DNA from: Actinomycetota bacterium
GTDB lineage: Bacteria > Actinomycetota > Acidimicrobiia > IMCC26256 > PALSA-555
Reading direction: 5' to 3'
Length of the DNA stretch: 64,000 nucleotides
Assembly (NCBI GenBank): GCA_016870355.1
Contig: VGBR01000003.1
Location: 68,653-132,652 of the forward strand
Made by a program: the position numbers and the translations under genes
Notes under the pieces: generated by a model
What the model saw: only the letters and a program-made list of their open reading frames with translations
Told to the model about the DNA's origin: nothing
Database searches by the model: none
Part shown: positions 11,795 to 21,085 of the stretch, one piece after another
Position numbering within the stretch: position 1 is the first letter of the stretch
How the letters are laid out: each line of letters starts with the position of its first letter

Positions 11795-13291
11795 ATGGAC
11801 CGCCAACTCGGGCACGCGTGCGGCATCTTCGGCGTCTACGCACCGGGCGCACCGGTGGCTCACCTCACGTACCTCGGGTTGTATGCCCTCCAGCACCGCG
11901 GTCAGGAGTCAGCCGGGATCGCAGTGAGCGACGGCGAGATGATCACCGTCGTCAAAGACATGGGGCTCGTCACGCAGGTGTTCGACGAGCGTCGCCTGGC
12001 ACCGCTCGAGGGTCATCTCGCGATCGGTCACAACCGCTACTCCACGACCGGTTCGAGCACGTGGCGCAACGCGCAGCCCGTCTACCGCTCGGTGGGTGAC
12101 GCGGGCTTCGCACTCGGGCACAACGGCAACCTGACCAACGTCATCGATCTCGCCGAAGGACTCGGCATGCTCCCCGGCCTCGAAGGCGCGAGCGCCGAGG
12201 TTGACTCCACGACAGACTCCGCGCTCGTCGCCGAGCTCATTGCCAAGGAGTACACGGCGCATCCGCGATCTGACGGACGTGACCTGGAGGTCGCACTCGA
12301 GAAGGTGCTGCCGAGACTCGCCGGCGGTTTCTCGTTCGTGCTGATGGACGACGCGCGCCTGATCGGCGTGCGCGACCGTCACGGCTTCTGGCCGCTCGTG
12401 CTCGGTCGCGTCGAGGGCGGTTGGGTGCTCGCGAGCGAGACCGCCGCGCTCGACATCGTCGGGGCGCACTTCGTACGCGAGGTTGAGCCCGGCGAGATGG
12501 TCGTCATCGACGCGAGCGGCATGCGGGAGCACCGCTTCGCCGAGCCTGACCCGAAGCTGTGCTTGTTCGAGTTCGTCTATTTCGCGCGCCCCGATACCTA
12601 CCTCTACGGACGCAGTGTGCACGCCGCCCGTCAACGGATGGGCGAAGAGCTCGCGCGCCAGGCACCCGTCGAGGGCGACATGGTGATGCCCGTTCCCGAG
12701 TCGGGGATACCGGCCGCACAGGGATACGCGCGGGCGTCTGGCATCCCGTACGGCGACGGGCTCGTGAAGAACCGCTACGTCGGCCGCACGTTCATCCAGC
12801 CGAGTGCGCAGCTGCGGCGGGGTGGAGTGCGGATGAAGCTCAACCCGCTGCGCGAGAACATCCGCGGCAAGCGCCTCATCGTCGTGGACGACTCGATCGT
12901 GCGCGGGACCACGACCCGTCAAGTCGTCGCGATGCTGCGCGAGGCGGGCGCCGAAGAGGTGCACTTCCGGGTGTCGTCACCGCCCTACAAGTGGCCCTGC
13001 TTCTACGGCATGGACACCGGCCGCCGCTCGGAGCTGCTCGCGGCCGACATGGCTGTCGGCGAGATCAAGGACTTCCTCCAAGTCGACTCGCTCTCGTACC
13101 TCGAGCTCGATCGCGTGATCACGTCGACCGGCGCGCCGAGTGACTCGTTCTGCACTGCGTGCCTCTCTGGGCACTACACGGTGGGGGTGCCCGATCTCGC
13201 CGACGCCAAGCTCGTGCTCGAGAAGTCGACGATGCCCGCGCCTGATGATGAGGACGTGGTCCTCCCGGTCATCGACCCGCACCGCGCGTGA
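11795..13291 (+). CDS. purF: amidophosphoribosyltransferase
   Basis: ACGIFGVYAPG, YLGLYALQHRGQESAGI, RLIVVDDSIVRGTTTRQVV. Confidence 0.98.
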   Translation: MDRQLGHACGIFGVYAPGAPVAHLTYLGLYALQHRGQESAGIAVSDGEMITVVKDMGLVTQVFDERRLAPLEGHLAIGHNRYSTTGSSTWRNAQPVYRSVGDAGFALGHNGNLTNVIDLAEGLGMLPGLEGASAEVDSTTDSALVAELIAKEYTAHPRSDGRDLEVALEKVLPRLAGGFSFVLMDDARLIGVRDRHGFWPLVLGRVEGGWVLASETAALDIVGAHFVREVEPGEMVVIDASGMREHRFAEPDPKLCLFEFVYFARPDTYLYGRSVHAARQRMGEELARQAPVEGDMVMPVPESGIPAAQGYARASGIPYGDGLVKNRYVGRTFIQPSAQLRRGGVRMKLNPLRENIRGKRLIVVDDSIVRGTTTRQVVAMLREAGAEEVHFRVSSPPYKWPCFYGMDTGRRSELLAADMAVGEIKDFLQVDSLSYLELDRVITSTGAPSDSFCTACLSGHYTVGVPDLADAKLVLEKSTMPAPDDEDVVLPVIDPHRA

Positions 13292-14409
13292 GGCGCCGCG
13301 AGCGCAAGCGCGAAGGACCCGCGCGGGGCCGTCGCGGTGGTGGCCCGCCCCCGCCTCCACGACGCGCGGATGGGCAGGGCCTTACCTATCAGGAGTCCGG
13401 CGTTGACATCGCCGCGGGCGAGAAAGCCGTCGAGCTCATCAAGGAGCACGTGCGCTCCACGTTCCGCGCCGAAGTCGTCGGTGACATCGGTGGGTTCGGT
13501 GGCCTGTTCTCCCTCGGCAAGCTTCCGTACCGCGATCCCGTGCTCGTGTCGTCGACCGACGGCGTCGGAACGAAGTCGGTGATCGCGGCCGAAGTCGGCC
13601 GCTTCGACACGATCGGGTTGGACGTCGTCGCCATGTCAGTTGATGACATCGCCGCCCACGGCGCCGAGCCACTGTTCTTCCTCGACTACATCTCCGTCGG
13701 CAAGCTCGTGCCAGACCACATCGACCAGATCGTGAAAGGTGTCGCGCAGGGTTGTCGCGAAGCCGGTTGTGCGCTGCTTGGTGGAGAGATGTCCGAGCAC
13801 CCTGGCGTGATGGCTGCGGGCGAGTTCGATCTCGTCGGCTTTGCGGTTGGCATCGTGGAGCGCGCCAACCTGCTTCCCCATGGCGTGCGAGCCGGCGATC
13901 GCATCATCGGCTTCGCCAGCCCCGGCCTGCGCTGCAATGGGTACTCGCTCGCGCGCAGCGCGTTCGCGCGCGCCGGTCGCACTCTCGACAAGCCGGCGTG
14001 GCGCGGTGCACGTCATTCACTTGGTGCCGAGCTCTTGCGGCCGAGCGTCATCTATGCGCCCACGGTCGCGCAGCTGCGGCGACACAGCGAGGTGCACGCG
14101 CTCTGCCACGTGACCGGGGGCGGGATCCCCGGCAACCTCGAGCGTGTGCTCCCGCACAGCTGCGATGCGGTGATCCTCCGCGGGAAGTGGGAGGAGCCGC
14201 GAATCTTCGAGGTCATCCAGCAGGTGGGCGGCGTCTCCGATGAGGAGATGGAGCATGTGTTCAACCTCGGCGTCGGGATGCTCGCGGTCGTGGCGGGTGA
14301 GGACGCCTTCCGGGCGATCGACACCATCCGCACCGGTGGTCACGACGCGTGGCTCGTCGGCGAGGTGATCGACGGTCACGGCCGTGTCGTCATGGACCGC
14401 GGGACCTGA
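13288..14409 (+). CDS. purM: phosphoribosylformylglycinamidine cyclo-ligase with unusual N-terminal extension
   Basis: GTG overlaps purF stop; TYQESGVDIAAGEKAVELIKEHV, VSSTDGVGTKSVIA, LLGGEMSEHPGVM, HVTGGGIPGNLERVLP. Confidence 0.96.
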   Translation: MRRRERKREGPARGRRGGGPPPPPRRADGQGLTYQESGVDIAAGEKAVELIKEHVRSTFRAEVVGDIGGFGGLFSLGKLPYRDPVLVSSTDGVGTKSVIAAEVGRFDTIGLDVVAMSVDDIAAHGAEPLFFLDYISVGKLVPDHIDQIVKGVAQGCREAGCALLGGEMSEHPGVMAAGEFDLVGFAVGIVERANLLPHGVRAGDRIIGFASPGLRCNGYSLARSAFARAGRTLDKPAWRGARHSLGAELLRPSVIYAPTVAQLRRHSEVHALCHVTGGGIPGNLERVLPHSCDAVILRGKWEEPRIFEVIQQVGGVSDEEMEHVFNLGVGMLAVVAGEDAFRAIDTIRTGGHDAWLVGEVIDGHGRVVMDRGT

Positions 14410-14410
14410 G

Positions 14411-14460
14411 GCGACTGACCGCGCCGCACGGATCCTGCGGCGCAGGGAGCCGGGCGCGGC
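14411..14460 (+). repeat. degenerate REP-like element copy D
   Basis: GCGACTGACCGCGCCGCACGGATCCTGCGGCGCAGGGAGCCGGGCGCGG resembles copies A/B/C. Confidence 0.4.
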
Positions 14461-14532
14461 AGCCTGAGCGGAAAGCTGGAACTCGACAGATTGCCCATAG
14501 CGGCAAACTCGGACAATCGGTACGATTGTGCT

Positions 14533-14748
14533 GTGGAGAACGGCGCAGCGCAGGACCCGGAACGGCTGCTCACCCCGGCCGAGGTGGCCCGAATGTTCCG
14601 AGTGAACCCCAAGACCGTCACCCGTTGGGCTAGAGCCGGAAAGATCTCCGCCATCAAGACCCTCGGCGGCCACCGCAGGTTCAAAGCCAGCGAGATCGAA
14701 CAGCTCCTGGCCACCACCGGCGAGGACGCGGCCGCTCCGTCTGCGTAG
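14533..14748 (+). CDS. bldC: BldC-type MerR-family DNA-binding protein
   Basis: LLTPAEVARMFRVNPKTVTRWARAGKISAIKTLGGHRRFKASEIEQLL; located after purM, as bldC is in Streptomyces. Confidence 0.93.
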   Translation: MENGAAQDPERLLTPAEVARMFRVNPKTVTRWARAGKISAIKTLGGHRRFKASEIEQLLATTGEDAAAPSA

Positions 14749-14751
14749 CGC

Positions 14752-14827
14752 TGGTGGCCGGGGCCGGCGTCGATCCGGCGACCCCGCGCTTTTCAGGCGC
14801 GTGCTCTGCCAACTGAGCTACCCGGCC
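14752..14827 (-). tRNA. tRNA-Phe (GAA), CCA encoded
   Basis: Cloverleaf: acceptor GGCCGGG/CCCGGCC, anticodon loop CTGAAAA. Confidence 0.95.
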
Positions 14828-14856
14828 GGGTTGGTGCCCGGTCGCCCGGGTCCCCG

Positions 14857-14931
14857 CGGTCCTGACGAGATTTGAACTCGCGACCTCCGCCTTGACAGGG
14901 CGGCGTGCACTCCAAACTGCACCACAGGACC
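14857..14931 (-). tRNA. tRNA-Asp (GTC)
   Basis: Acceptor GGTCCTG/CAGGACC, anticodon loop CTGTCAA, T-arm GCGAGTTCAAATCTCGT. Confidence 0.95.
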
Positions 14932-14963
14932 TTGTTGCTCGACGGTTGGCAACCGCCGTCGCG

Positions 14964-15036
14964 TGCCCCCAGGGGAATTCGAATCCCCGTTACCGCCTTG
15001 AAAGGGCGGCGTCCTAGGCCGCTGGACGATGGGGGC
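14964..15036 (-). tRNA. tRNA-Glu (TTC)
   Basis: Acceptor GCCCCCA/TGGGGGC, anticodon loop CTTTCAA, T-arm GGGGATTCGAATTCCCC. Confidence 0.95.
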
Positions 15037-15085
15037 CCGTTCCCTTTTGGGGCGACTCAGCGTAGCAGTCAGCCTTCGCGGCGCT

Positions 15086-15826
15086 TCAGGCCCTGCGCCG
15101 CCGCGCGTGCACCACGACCCGCCCATGGGAGTACTCGTGCCGAGCCCGTCCCTTGAACATCCGCGAACCGAGCGCGTGACTGAGGCGCTTGTGGCGCGGG
15201 GTGAGGTGGACGACGTGTGGGTCATCGAAGCCGGCGATTCGAAGCATGCCGAGGAGCGCAGGGACGTTCGGTCCCCACCAGTTCGTTGCGTCGCCGTAGA
15301 GCTCGGTAGTCGGATAGAAGGCCGCCGCCGGTCGGCGTTCCCGCAGCACGTCGACATGTGTCTCGAGCACCAGCTGATCACCCGTGACGCTCGCGACTCG
15401 TTCCAACGCGGTGATCGGGTCGCGCAAGTGGTACAGCACCCCGAGGAAGAGGACGAGGTCGAACGTGCCCCCGACCTTGTCTGGCGAGAGATCCGTCACG
15501 TCTACCTCGCGCGCCTCGACCTTGGATCCGAGCGTCCGGTGGGCGAGGTCGAAGCCCTTCTTGCCTGTACCGAGGTGCTTCCACGCGTACTCGTCGGCGG
15601 CGACGACTCGCGCCGCCCCTCGACGTTCGGCTTCGAACGAGTAGAAGCCGTCCCAAGCGCCGATGTCGAGCACGCTCAACCCGGTCAGCGATTCGGGAAG
15701 TCCGAGCAGCGGCCATCGCAGCGGCGTCTCGTCGCGACCGGGCGTGACGATGCCGTTCCCGAGGTCGATCGTGTGCCACCACACGACCTCGCTCACTTCG
15801 GCGCGGAGCCCATCCAGGTCAGACAT
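15086..15826 (-). CDS. SAM-dependent methyltransferase (CmoB/DUF1698-like)
   Basis: WWHTIDLGNGIVTPGRDE, GLSVLDIGAWDGFYSFEAERRGA, VLYHLRDPITALERVASV. Confidence 0.85.
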   Translation of the reverse strand: MSDLDGLRAEVSEVVWWHTIDLGNGIVTPGRDETPLRWPLLGLPESLTGLSVLDIGAWDGFYSFEAERRGAARVVAADEYAWKHLGTGKKGFDLAHRTLGSKVEAREVDVTDLSPDKVGGTFDLVLFLGVLYHLRDPITALERVASVTGDQLVLETHVDVLRERRPAAAFYPTTELYGDATNWWGPNVPALLGMLRIAGFDDPHVVHLTPRHKRLSHALGSRMFKGRARHEYSHGRVVVHARRRRA

Positions 15827-15867
15827 TCGACCCGCAGGGTAATGGCGCGCCTCGTACCCTTTCGGGT

Positions 15868-15940
15868 GGGCCGCTAGCTCAATTGGCAGAGCAACGGGCT
15901 TTTAACCCGGAGGTCGAGGGTTCGATCCCCTCGCGGCCCA
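15868..15940 (+). tRNA. tRNA-Lys (TTT)
   Basis: GGGCCGCTAGCTCAATTGGCAGAGCAACGGGCTTTTAACCCGGAGGTCGAGGGTTCGATCCCCTCGCGGCCCA; anticodon loop CTTTTAA. Confidence 0.97.
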
Positions 15941-15966
15941 CACGGTTGCGGCTTTTCACTCGTGAC

Positions 15967-15997
15967 GGTCGAGGGTTCGATCCCCTCGCGGCCCACA
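15967..15997 (+). repeat. 31-bp direct repeat of the tRNA-Lys 3' end (att-like)
   Basis: GGTCGAGGGTTCGATCCCCTCGCGGCCCACA identical to 15912-15942. Confidence 0.9.
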
Positions 15998-16012
15998 TCA
16001 TGCGTTCGCTCA

Positions 16013-16039
16013 CCGCGAGGCGGGATACCCGCCTCGCGG
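16013..16039. repeat. perfect palindrome with GGGTATCCC core (copy E)
   Basis: CCGCGAGGCGGG-ATA-CCCGCCTCGCGG, 12-bp arms. Confidence 0.6.
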
Positions 16040-16110
16040 GCGTTCGCTCGCTGGCGATCGTCTCCGTTCACTCCGTTCGCTCCGACGCCGCGGCTTGGTA
16101 GACCTCACTC

Positions 16111-16803
16111 GTGGTTGATCGCTTGTTCTCCGAACCTGCGCTGGCGGAGTGGTACGACACGTTCTGCGGTTGGGACCAACGCGACGACCTCGAGTTCTAC
16201 CCCCCAATGGTGATGATGGCCGACCGGGTACTCCACGTCGGCTGCGGGACGGGGCTTCTGCTCCGACGTGCTCGCGAGCACGGTCACACCGGCCGTCTGT
16301 GTGGCCTCGATCCAGCGGCGGCGATGCTGGACGTCGCTCGACAGCATCCCGACATCGAGTGGGTGCTCGGCGACCTCGGGTCCACGACGTGGCGCGACGA
16401 GTTCGACCTCGTCGTGATGACCGGACATGCCTTCCAGGTGCTCCTCACTGATGCAAAGGTGCGCGGTGCGCTCAACGCAATGCACGGAGCGCTCGCCGAT
16501 CGGGGTGCAGCGGCCTTCGAGACTCGCAATCCCGCCGCCCGAGAGTGGGAGCGGTGGACGCCCGACGATCCGATCGAAGTCGTGGACGGTCAAGGTCGGA
16601 TCATGCGGATGGAACAGCGCGTCGAGTCGGTGCAAGAGGACATCGTCCGCTTCACGCTCACGTACATCACCCCGCTCTGGGGTCGTGAAGAGGTGAGCGA
16701 GAGCGCCCTTCGCTTTCTTGACGCGCCGACACTCGACGGCTTCCTCGAGGATGCCGGCTTCATGATCGAGCAGCGATTCGGAGATTGGAATCGGGGCCAC
16801 TGA
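16111..16803 (+). CDS. class I SAM-dependent methyltransferase
   Basis: MADRVLHVGCGTGLLLRRAREHGHTGRLCGLDPAAAMLDVARQH. Confidence 0.88.
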   Translation: MVDRLFSEPALAEWYDTFCGWDQRDDLEFYPPMVMMADRVLHVGCGTGLLLRRAREHGHTGRLCGLDPAAAMLDVARQHPDIEWVLGDLGSTTWRDEFDLVVMTGHAFQVLLTDAKVRGALNAMHGALADRGAAAFETRNPAAREWERWTPDDPIEVVDGQGRIMRMEQRVESVQEDIVRFTLTYITPLWGREEVSESALRFLDAPTLDGFLEDAGFMIEQRFGDWNRGH

Positions 16804-16854
16804 CCGACGACAGCCCGGAGATCATCACAATCGCCAGAAAGGTCTGACCGCGAA

Positions 16855-18069
16855 TCAGGGTGAACGTTCCTCGACTCCGTGCGGGGACCCGTACTCCGCC
16901 AGCAGATCGAGGAACGGCACCGCGTCGAAGGCCTCGGGCCCGAGCACGCCGGCCCCGGACCACTTCCCACTCGCGAGCAGCTCGAGCGCGACAACCGGGT
17001 TGATCGCCGTCTGCCACGCGACGGCTTGGCATCCGTACTCGGCCATCGAGTCGGCGTTGTCGACGACGTGGTAGAGGTACGTCGCGCGCGGCTTCCCGTC
17101 GACCCCGGTGCCGGTCACGTACGTGCCAGCGCAAGTCTTGCCGCTCATCTTGTCGCCAAGGTGCGCAGGGTCGGGGAGCGCGGCCGCCACCACGTCGCGC
17201 GGACTCACTTCAACGTTGCCGACCTTGACAGGATCGGTGCGGTCGAGGCCGACGAGGTGCAACACGCGCAACACCTCGATGAAGTCGTCGTCGAGTCCGT
17301 ACTTGAACGTCACCCGATTGCAGTCGATCCATCGCGGCACGAGCACGACTTCCTCATGCTCCACATTCACGCACTTGAGCGGACCGATTCCTTCCGGGAA
17401 GTCGAACACCTCCGGCTCGGAGAACGGCTCGGTCGTGAAGAAGCCGCCGTGAGCCTTGTCATAGACGAGAGGCGGGTTCAGGCACTCTTCGATGGTCGTC
17501 CAGATCGAGAATGTCGGCGCGAACGCGTAGCCCTCGACCTCGAGGTTGGCGCCGTCGCGCACCGCCACCTCGTCGATCGACGAGAAGAGATGGTCAGCGG
17601 CGTAGCGCGCGAACACATCCGACATCCCGGGCTCGACGCCCATCCCCACGAGCGCGAGCTGACCGGCTGCCTCCCACCCGGCATGGCGGTCGAGCTGATA
17701 CTCGCCGAGCGGAACGCCGACCTTGGCGTACGGCTCGGTCGCGTGTTGCACCGACGGCGTCATCGCCATGTCCAGATAGTTCGCGCCGGCTGCGAATGCG
17801 CCGTCGAAGATCGCTTGGTTCAGGCGCGGATCGCAGGCGTTCAGGACGGCATCGGCGCCAACGTCGCGCGCCTTGGCCGCAACGGCGTGAGCATCGCGAG
17901 CGTCGATCGGGTGCGGCGTGAATCGTTGGTCGCCATGCTTCGCGACTACCTCCGCGGCACGGGCTTCGGCGTAGTCAGCGACCGCCATCGCGTCGAAGAA
18001 CCCGCGCCGCTTGGCGATGGCAGCGATGCACTCACCGACCGCACCGGCCCCGACGAGAAGGATGCGCAT
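16855..18069 (-). CDS. saccharopine dehydrogenase-family oxidoreductase
   Basis: MRILLVGAGAVGECIAAIAKRRGF...DAVLNACDPRLNQAIFDGAFAAGANYLDMA. Confidence 0.85.
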   Translation of the reverse strand: MRILLVGAGAVGECIAAIAKRRGFFDAMAVADYAEARAAEVVAKHGDQRFTPHPIDARDAHAVAAKARDVGADAVLNACDPRLNQAIFDGAFAAGANYLDMAMTPSVQHATEPYAKVGVPLGEYQLDRHAGWEAAGQLALVGMGVEPGMSDVFARYAADHLFSSIDEVAVRDGANLEVEGYAFAPTFSIWTTIEECLNPPLVYDKAHGGFFTTEPFSEPEVFDFPEGIGPLKCVNVEHEEVVLVPRWIDCNRVTFKYGLDDDFIEVLRVLHLVGLDRTDPVKVGNVEVSPRDVVAAALPDPAHLGDKMSGKTCAGTYVTGTGVDGKPRATYLYHVVDNADSMAEYGCQAVAWQTAINPVVALELLASGKWSGAGVLGPEAFDAVPFLDLLAEYGSPHGVEERSP

Positions 18070-18078
18070 CGAGATGCC

Positions 18079-19227
18079 TCAGGGGGCGAGCGCACCGGCA
18101 AGTGGCACGTGCGGACGACCGATCGCCTCGGCGACGGCTGAGTTGGTGACATTGCCATCAACCGTGTTCACGCCGAACGCTAGTTCCGCGTCGGCAGCGA
18201 CGGCGTCCTTCACGCCGTGGACGGCGAGCGCGACGGCGTAAGGAAGTGTCGCGTTCGTGAGTGCATAGGTGGAGGTGTGCGGAACGGCGGCGGGGATGTT
18301 GCCAACCGCGTAGTGCAGGACGTTGTGCAGCTCGTAGACCGGCTCGGCGTGCGTCGTCTCGTGGATGGTCTCGATGCACCCGCCTTGGTCGACCGCACAG
18401 TCGACGATCACGGCGCGGGGCTTCATCGTCTTGACCATCGGCTCGGTGACGACGATCGGTGCGCGACCGCCAGGTACAAGCACCGCGCCGATGACGAGAT
18501 CGGCGTCGGCGACCGCGCGTTCGACGGCGCCGCGGTTGCTCGCCAACGTCATGATTCGGCCCTTGTGGATCTGGTCGACCCATCGCAGTCGGTCCAGGTT
18601 CTTGTCGAGCAGGAGCACCTCGGCCTCCATGCCCTGTGCGATCCATGCCGCGTTCCAGCCGACGTTGCCCGCGCCGAGCACGACGACGCGCGCCGGTTGC
18701 ACCCCAGGTGCGCCGCCGAGCAGCACTCCGCGGCCGCCGTGATCGCGCTCGAGGAAGTGCGATCCCACCTGCGGCGCCATGCGCCCCGCGACCTCGCTCA
18801 TCGGAGCAAGCAGCGGAAGGGCGCCGGTGTCGAGCTGCACGGTCTCGTAGGCGACGCCGGTCACCTTCTTGTCGAGCAACGCGGTGGCGACCTCGGGGTA
18901 CGCGGCGAGATGCAAGTAGGTGAAGAGGGTGAGGCCAGGGCGCAAGAGGTCGAGCTCGCCGTGCTGCGGCTCCTTGACCTTGAGCACGAGGTCGGCGCGC
19001 TCCCAGATCTGCTCGGCACCGTCGACGATCTCCGCGCCAGAGCGTCGGTAGTCGTCGTCGGTGATCGACGAGCCGAGGCCAGCGCCTGCTTCGATGAGCA
19101 CCGGTGCCCCCGCCGCGCTGAGCTCGTACGCACCGTCGGGTGTGAGCGCGACGCGGTGCTCGCCCTCCTTCACCTCGCGCGGGACACCGACCGTCAACGG
19201 TGTGCTCACCGGCAGAACTTCAGCCAT
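18079..19227 (-). CDS. ald: alanine dehydrogenase
   Basis: VGVPREVKEGEHRVALTPDGAYELSAAGAPVLIEAGAG, VVLGAGNVGWNAAWIAQGMEAEVLLLD. Confidence 0.92.
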   Translation of the reverse strand: MAEVLPVSTPLTVGVPREVKEGEHRVALTPDGAYELSAAGAPVLIEAGAGLGSSITDDDYRRSGAEIVDGAEQIWERADLVLKVKEPQHGELDLLRPGLTLFTYLHLAAYPEVATALLDKKVTGVAYETVQLDTGALPLLAPMSEVAGRMAPQVGSHFLERDHGGRGVLLGGAPGVQPARVVVLGAGNVGWNAAWIAQGMEAEVLLLDKNLDRLRWVDQIHKGRIMTLASNRGAVERAVADADLVIGAVLVPGGRAPIVVTEPMVKTMKPRAVIVDCAVDQGGCIETIHETTHAEPVYELHNVLHYAVGNIPAAVPHTSTYALTNATLPYAVALAVHGVKDAVAADAELAFGVNTVDGNVTNSAVAEAIGRPHVPLAGALAP

Positions 19228-20582
19228 GCTCCGATGAGCACCGTTCGCAGCGTGCTTTCGATGAAGTCGAGCTCGACATCGGCTGCGATGAGTGGTGGCG
19301 AGAGCTGCACGACCGGGTCGCCGCGATCGTCGGTTCGGGCGATGAGGCCTGCGTCGAACAAACGCGGGGCGACGAACCCGCGCAGCATCTCTTCAGACTC
19401 TTCCTTGGTGAACCGGGTCTGGGCGTCGGCGTTTTGCACGAGCTCGAGTGCGTGGAAGTAACCGGTGCCGCGTACGTCGCCGACGATCGGAATTTCACGC
19501 AGTCCGTCGAGTCGCTCACGGAACCCGGCCTCGTGCGTCCGCACGTTGGCGAGCAGGTCCTCTTGCTCGAAGATGTCGAGGTTCGCCGACGCGACCGCGC
19601 AGCTCACGGGATGTCCGCCGAAGGTGATGCCGTGGAGGAACGACGCCCGTGGCGCGAGGAACGGCTCGGCGAGGCGATCGCTGCAGATCACGCCACCGAG
19701 TGGCGAGTAGCCGCTCGTCAGTCCCTTCGCCATCGTGATCATGTCGGGCTGGTAGTCGTAGGTCTGCGCACCGAACCAGTCACCAAGGCGGCCGAACGCG
19801 CAGATCACCTCGTCGGAGACGAGCAGCACGCCGTGCCGGTCGCAGATCTCGCGGACGCGCGCGAAGTAGCCCGCTGGTGGCACGAAGCACCCACCAGCGT
19901 TCTGCACCGGCTCGAGGTACACGGCGGCAACCGTGTCGGGACCTTCGCGCACGATCGCGTCTTCGATCGGTTGCGTCACCGCGTCCAGGAACGCGGACTC
20001 GTCATCGGCCAACGGGTGGCGATAGCGGTTGGTATTGAGTACGTGCGTGACACCCGGAGGCAGCGGTTCGAACGGCTCGCGCAACGCTGCCACTCCCGTA
20101 ATCGCCAGCGCGCCGAGCGTGGTGCCGTGGTACGCCGTCTCGCGCGAGATGACCTTGTACCGCCCTTCCTGACCGATCGCGCGGAAGTACTGGCGCGCCA
20201 GCTTCCACGCCGACTCGACGGCTTCCGATCCGCCACTGGTGAAGAACACCCGGTTGAGATCGCCGGGCGCGAGCTCCGCGAGACGAGCGGCCAGCTCGAT
20301 GGCGGGTGGGTGCGCGTACGTCCAGATCGGGAAGTACTCGAGCGTCTCGGCCTGGCGTGCCGCGGCCGCGGCGAGCTCCGGCCGTCCGTGCCCAACCTGC
20401 ACGGTGAACAACCCCGAAAGGCCGTCGAGGTAGCGCTTGCCATTCGCGTCGGTCACGTAGCAGCCATCGCCGCTCGCGATGATCGGCACGTCGTGTTCGG
20501 ATGCATACGCGCCGAGGCGCGAGAAGTGCATCCAGAGATGGCGTCGGGCGAGATCGCCCAGCTCGCCTGCGTCGCGGCTCAT
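19206..20582 (-). CDS. class III aminotransferase (putrescine/omega-amino-acid type)
   Basis: YLDGLSGLFTVQVGHGRPEL, GVLLVSDEVICAFGRLGDWFGAQ, MAKGLTSGYSPLGGVI. Confidence 0.9.
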   Translation of the reverse strand: MSRDAGELGDLARRHLWMHFSRLGAYASEHDVPIIASGDGCYVTDANGKRYLDGLSGLFTVQVGHGRPELAAAAARQAETLEYFPIWTYAHPPAIELAARLAELAPGDLNRVFFTSGGSEAVESAWKLARQYFRAIGQEGRYKVISRETAYHGTTLGALAITGVAALREPFEPLPPGVTHVLNTNRYRHPLADDESAFLDAVTQPIEDAIVREGPDTVAAVYLEPVQNAGGCFVPPAGYFARVREICDRHGVLLVSDEVICAFGRLGDWFGAQTYDYQPDMITMAKGLTSGYSPLGGVICSDRLAEPFLAPRASFLHGITFGGHPVSCAVASANLDIFEQEDLLANVRTHEAGFRERLDGLREIPIVGDVRGTGYFHALELVQNADAQTRFTKEESEEMLRGFVAPRLFDAGLIARTDDRGDPVVQLSPPLIAADVELDFIESTLRTVLIGAWLKFCR

Positions 20583-21055
20583 CGCGTCCCCCATGCGTAG
20601 GTCTGCTTGCACAGGCGCAGATACGTGAACGTCTCGGTGGTGCGCACGCCTGGGACCGAGCGGATCTTGTCGTCCAAGAGACTCAGCAGGTGGTCGTCGT
20701 CTTCGCACACCACTTCGAGCAGCAGGTCGAACGAACCCCCGACGATGACGACGTAGTCGACTTCGGGGATCGAGGCGACGGTGTCGGCGATGGAGCGTAC
20801 GTCGCCTTCGACGCGCACGCCAACCATCGCCATACGGCGGAACCCGAGCATCATCGGGTCGGTCACGGCGACGATCTGCGTAGCGCCTGACTCGATGAGC
20901 CGTTGCACGCGCTGGCGCACGGCCGCCTCGGACAGCCCAACTTCGGCCGCGAGGCGTGTGTACGGCAGGCGGCCGTCTTGCTGCAGCAGCCCGATCAACG
21001 ACTTGTCGATGTCATCGAGCACGATCGTCGACGCCGCGTCGGACGGACGGGACAT
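20579..21055 (-). CDS. Lrp/AsnC-family transcriptional regulator
   Basis: LDDIDKSLIGLLQQDGRLPYTRLAAEVGLSEAAVRQRVQRLIESG plus RAM-type C-terminus; 4-bp overlap with aminotransferase. Confidence 0.93.
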   Translation of the reverse strand: MSRPSDAASTIVLDDIDKSLIGLLQQDGRLPYTRLAAEVGLSEAAVRQRVQRLIESGATQIVAVTDPMMLGFRRMAMVGVRVEGDVRSIADTVASIPEVDYVVIVGGSFDLLLEVVCEDDDHLLSLLDDKIRSVPGVRTTETFTYLRLCKQTYAWGTR

Positions 21056-21085
21056 GCAGCGAGCATGGCGCGCCTCCCCGACTCC

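Noticed and set aside
15874-16071. Small ORFs over tRNA-Lys encoding GREGIEPST...GDRTLDLRVK and (other strand) EGSIPSRPT
   Set aside because: Well-known annotation artefacts from translating tRNA genes and their 3' duplicates; not proteins.
18217-20600. Two long + strand ORFs (414 and 466 aa) opposite ald and the aminotransferase
   Set aside because: Shadow ORFs; low-complexity Arg/His/Val-rich translation, while - strand genes have strong family motifs.
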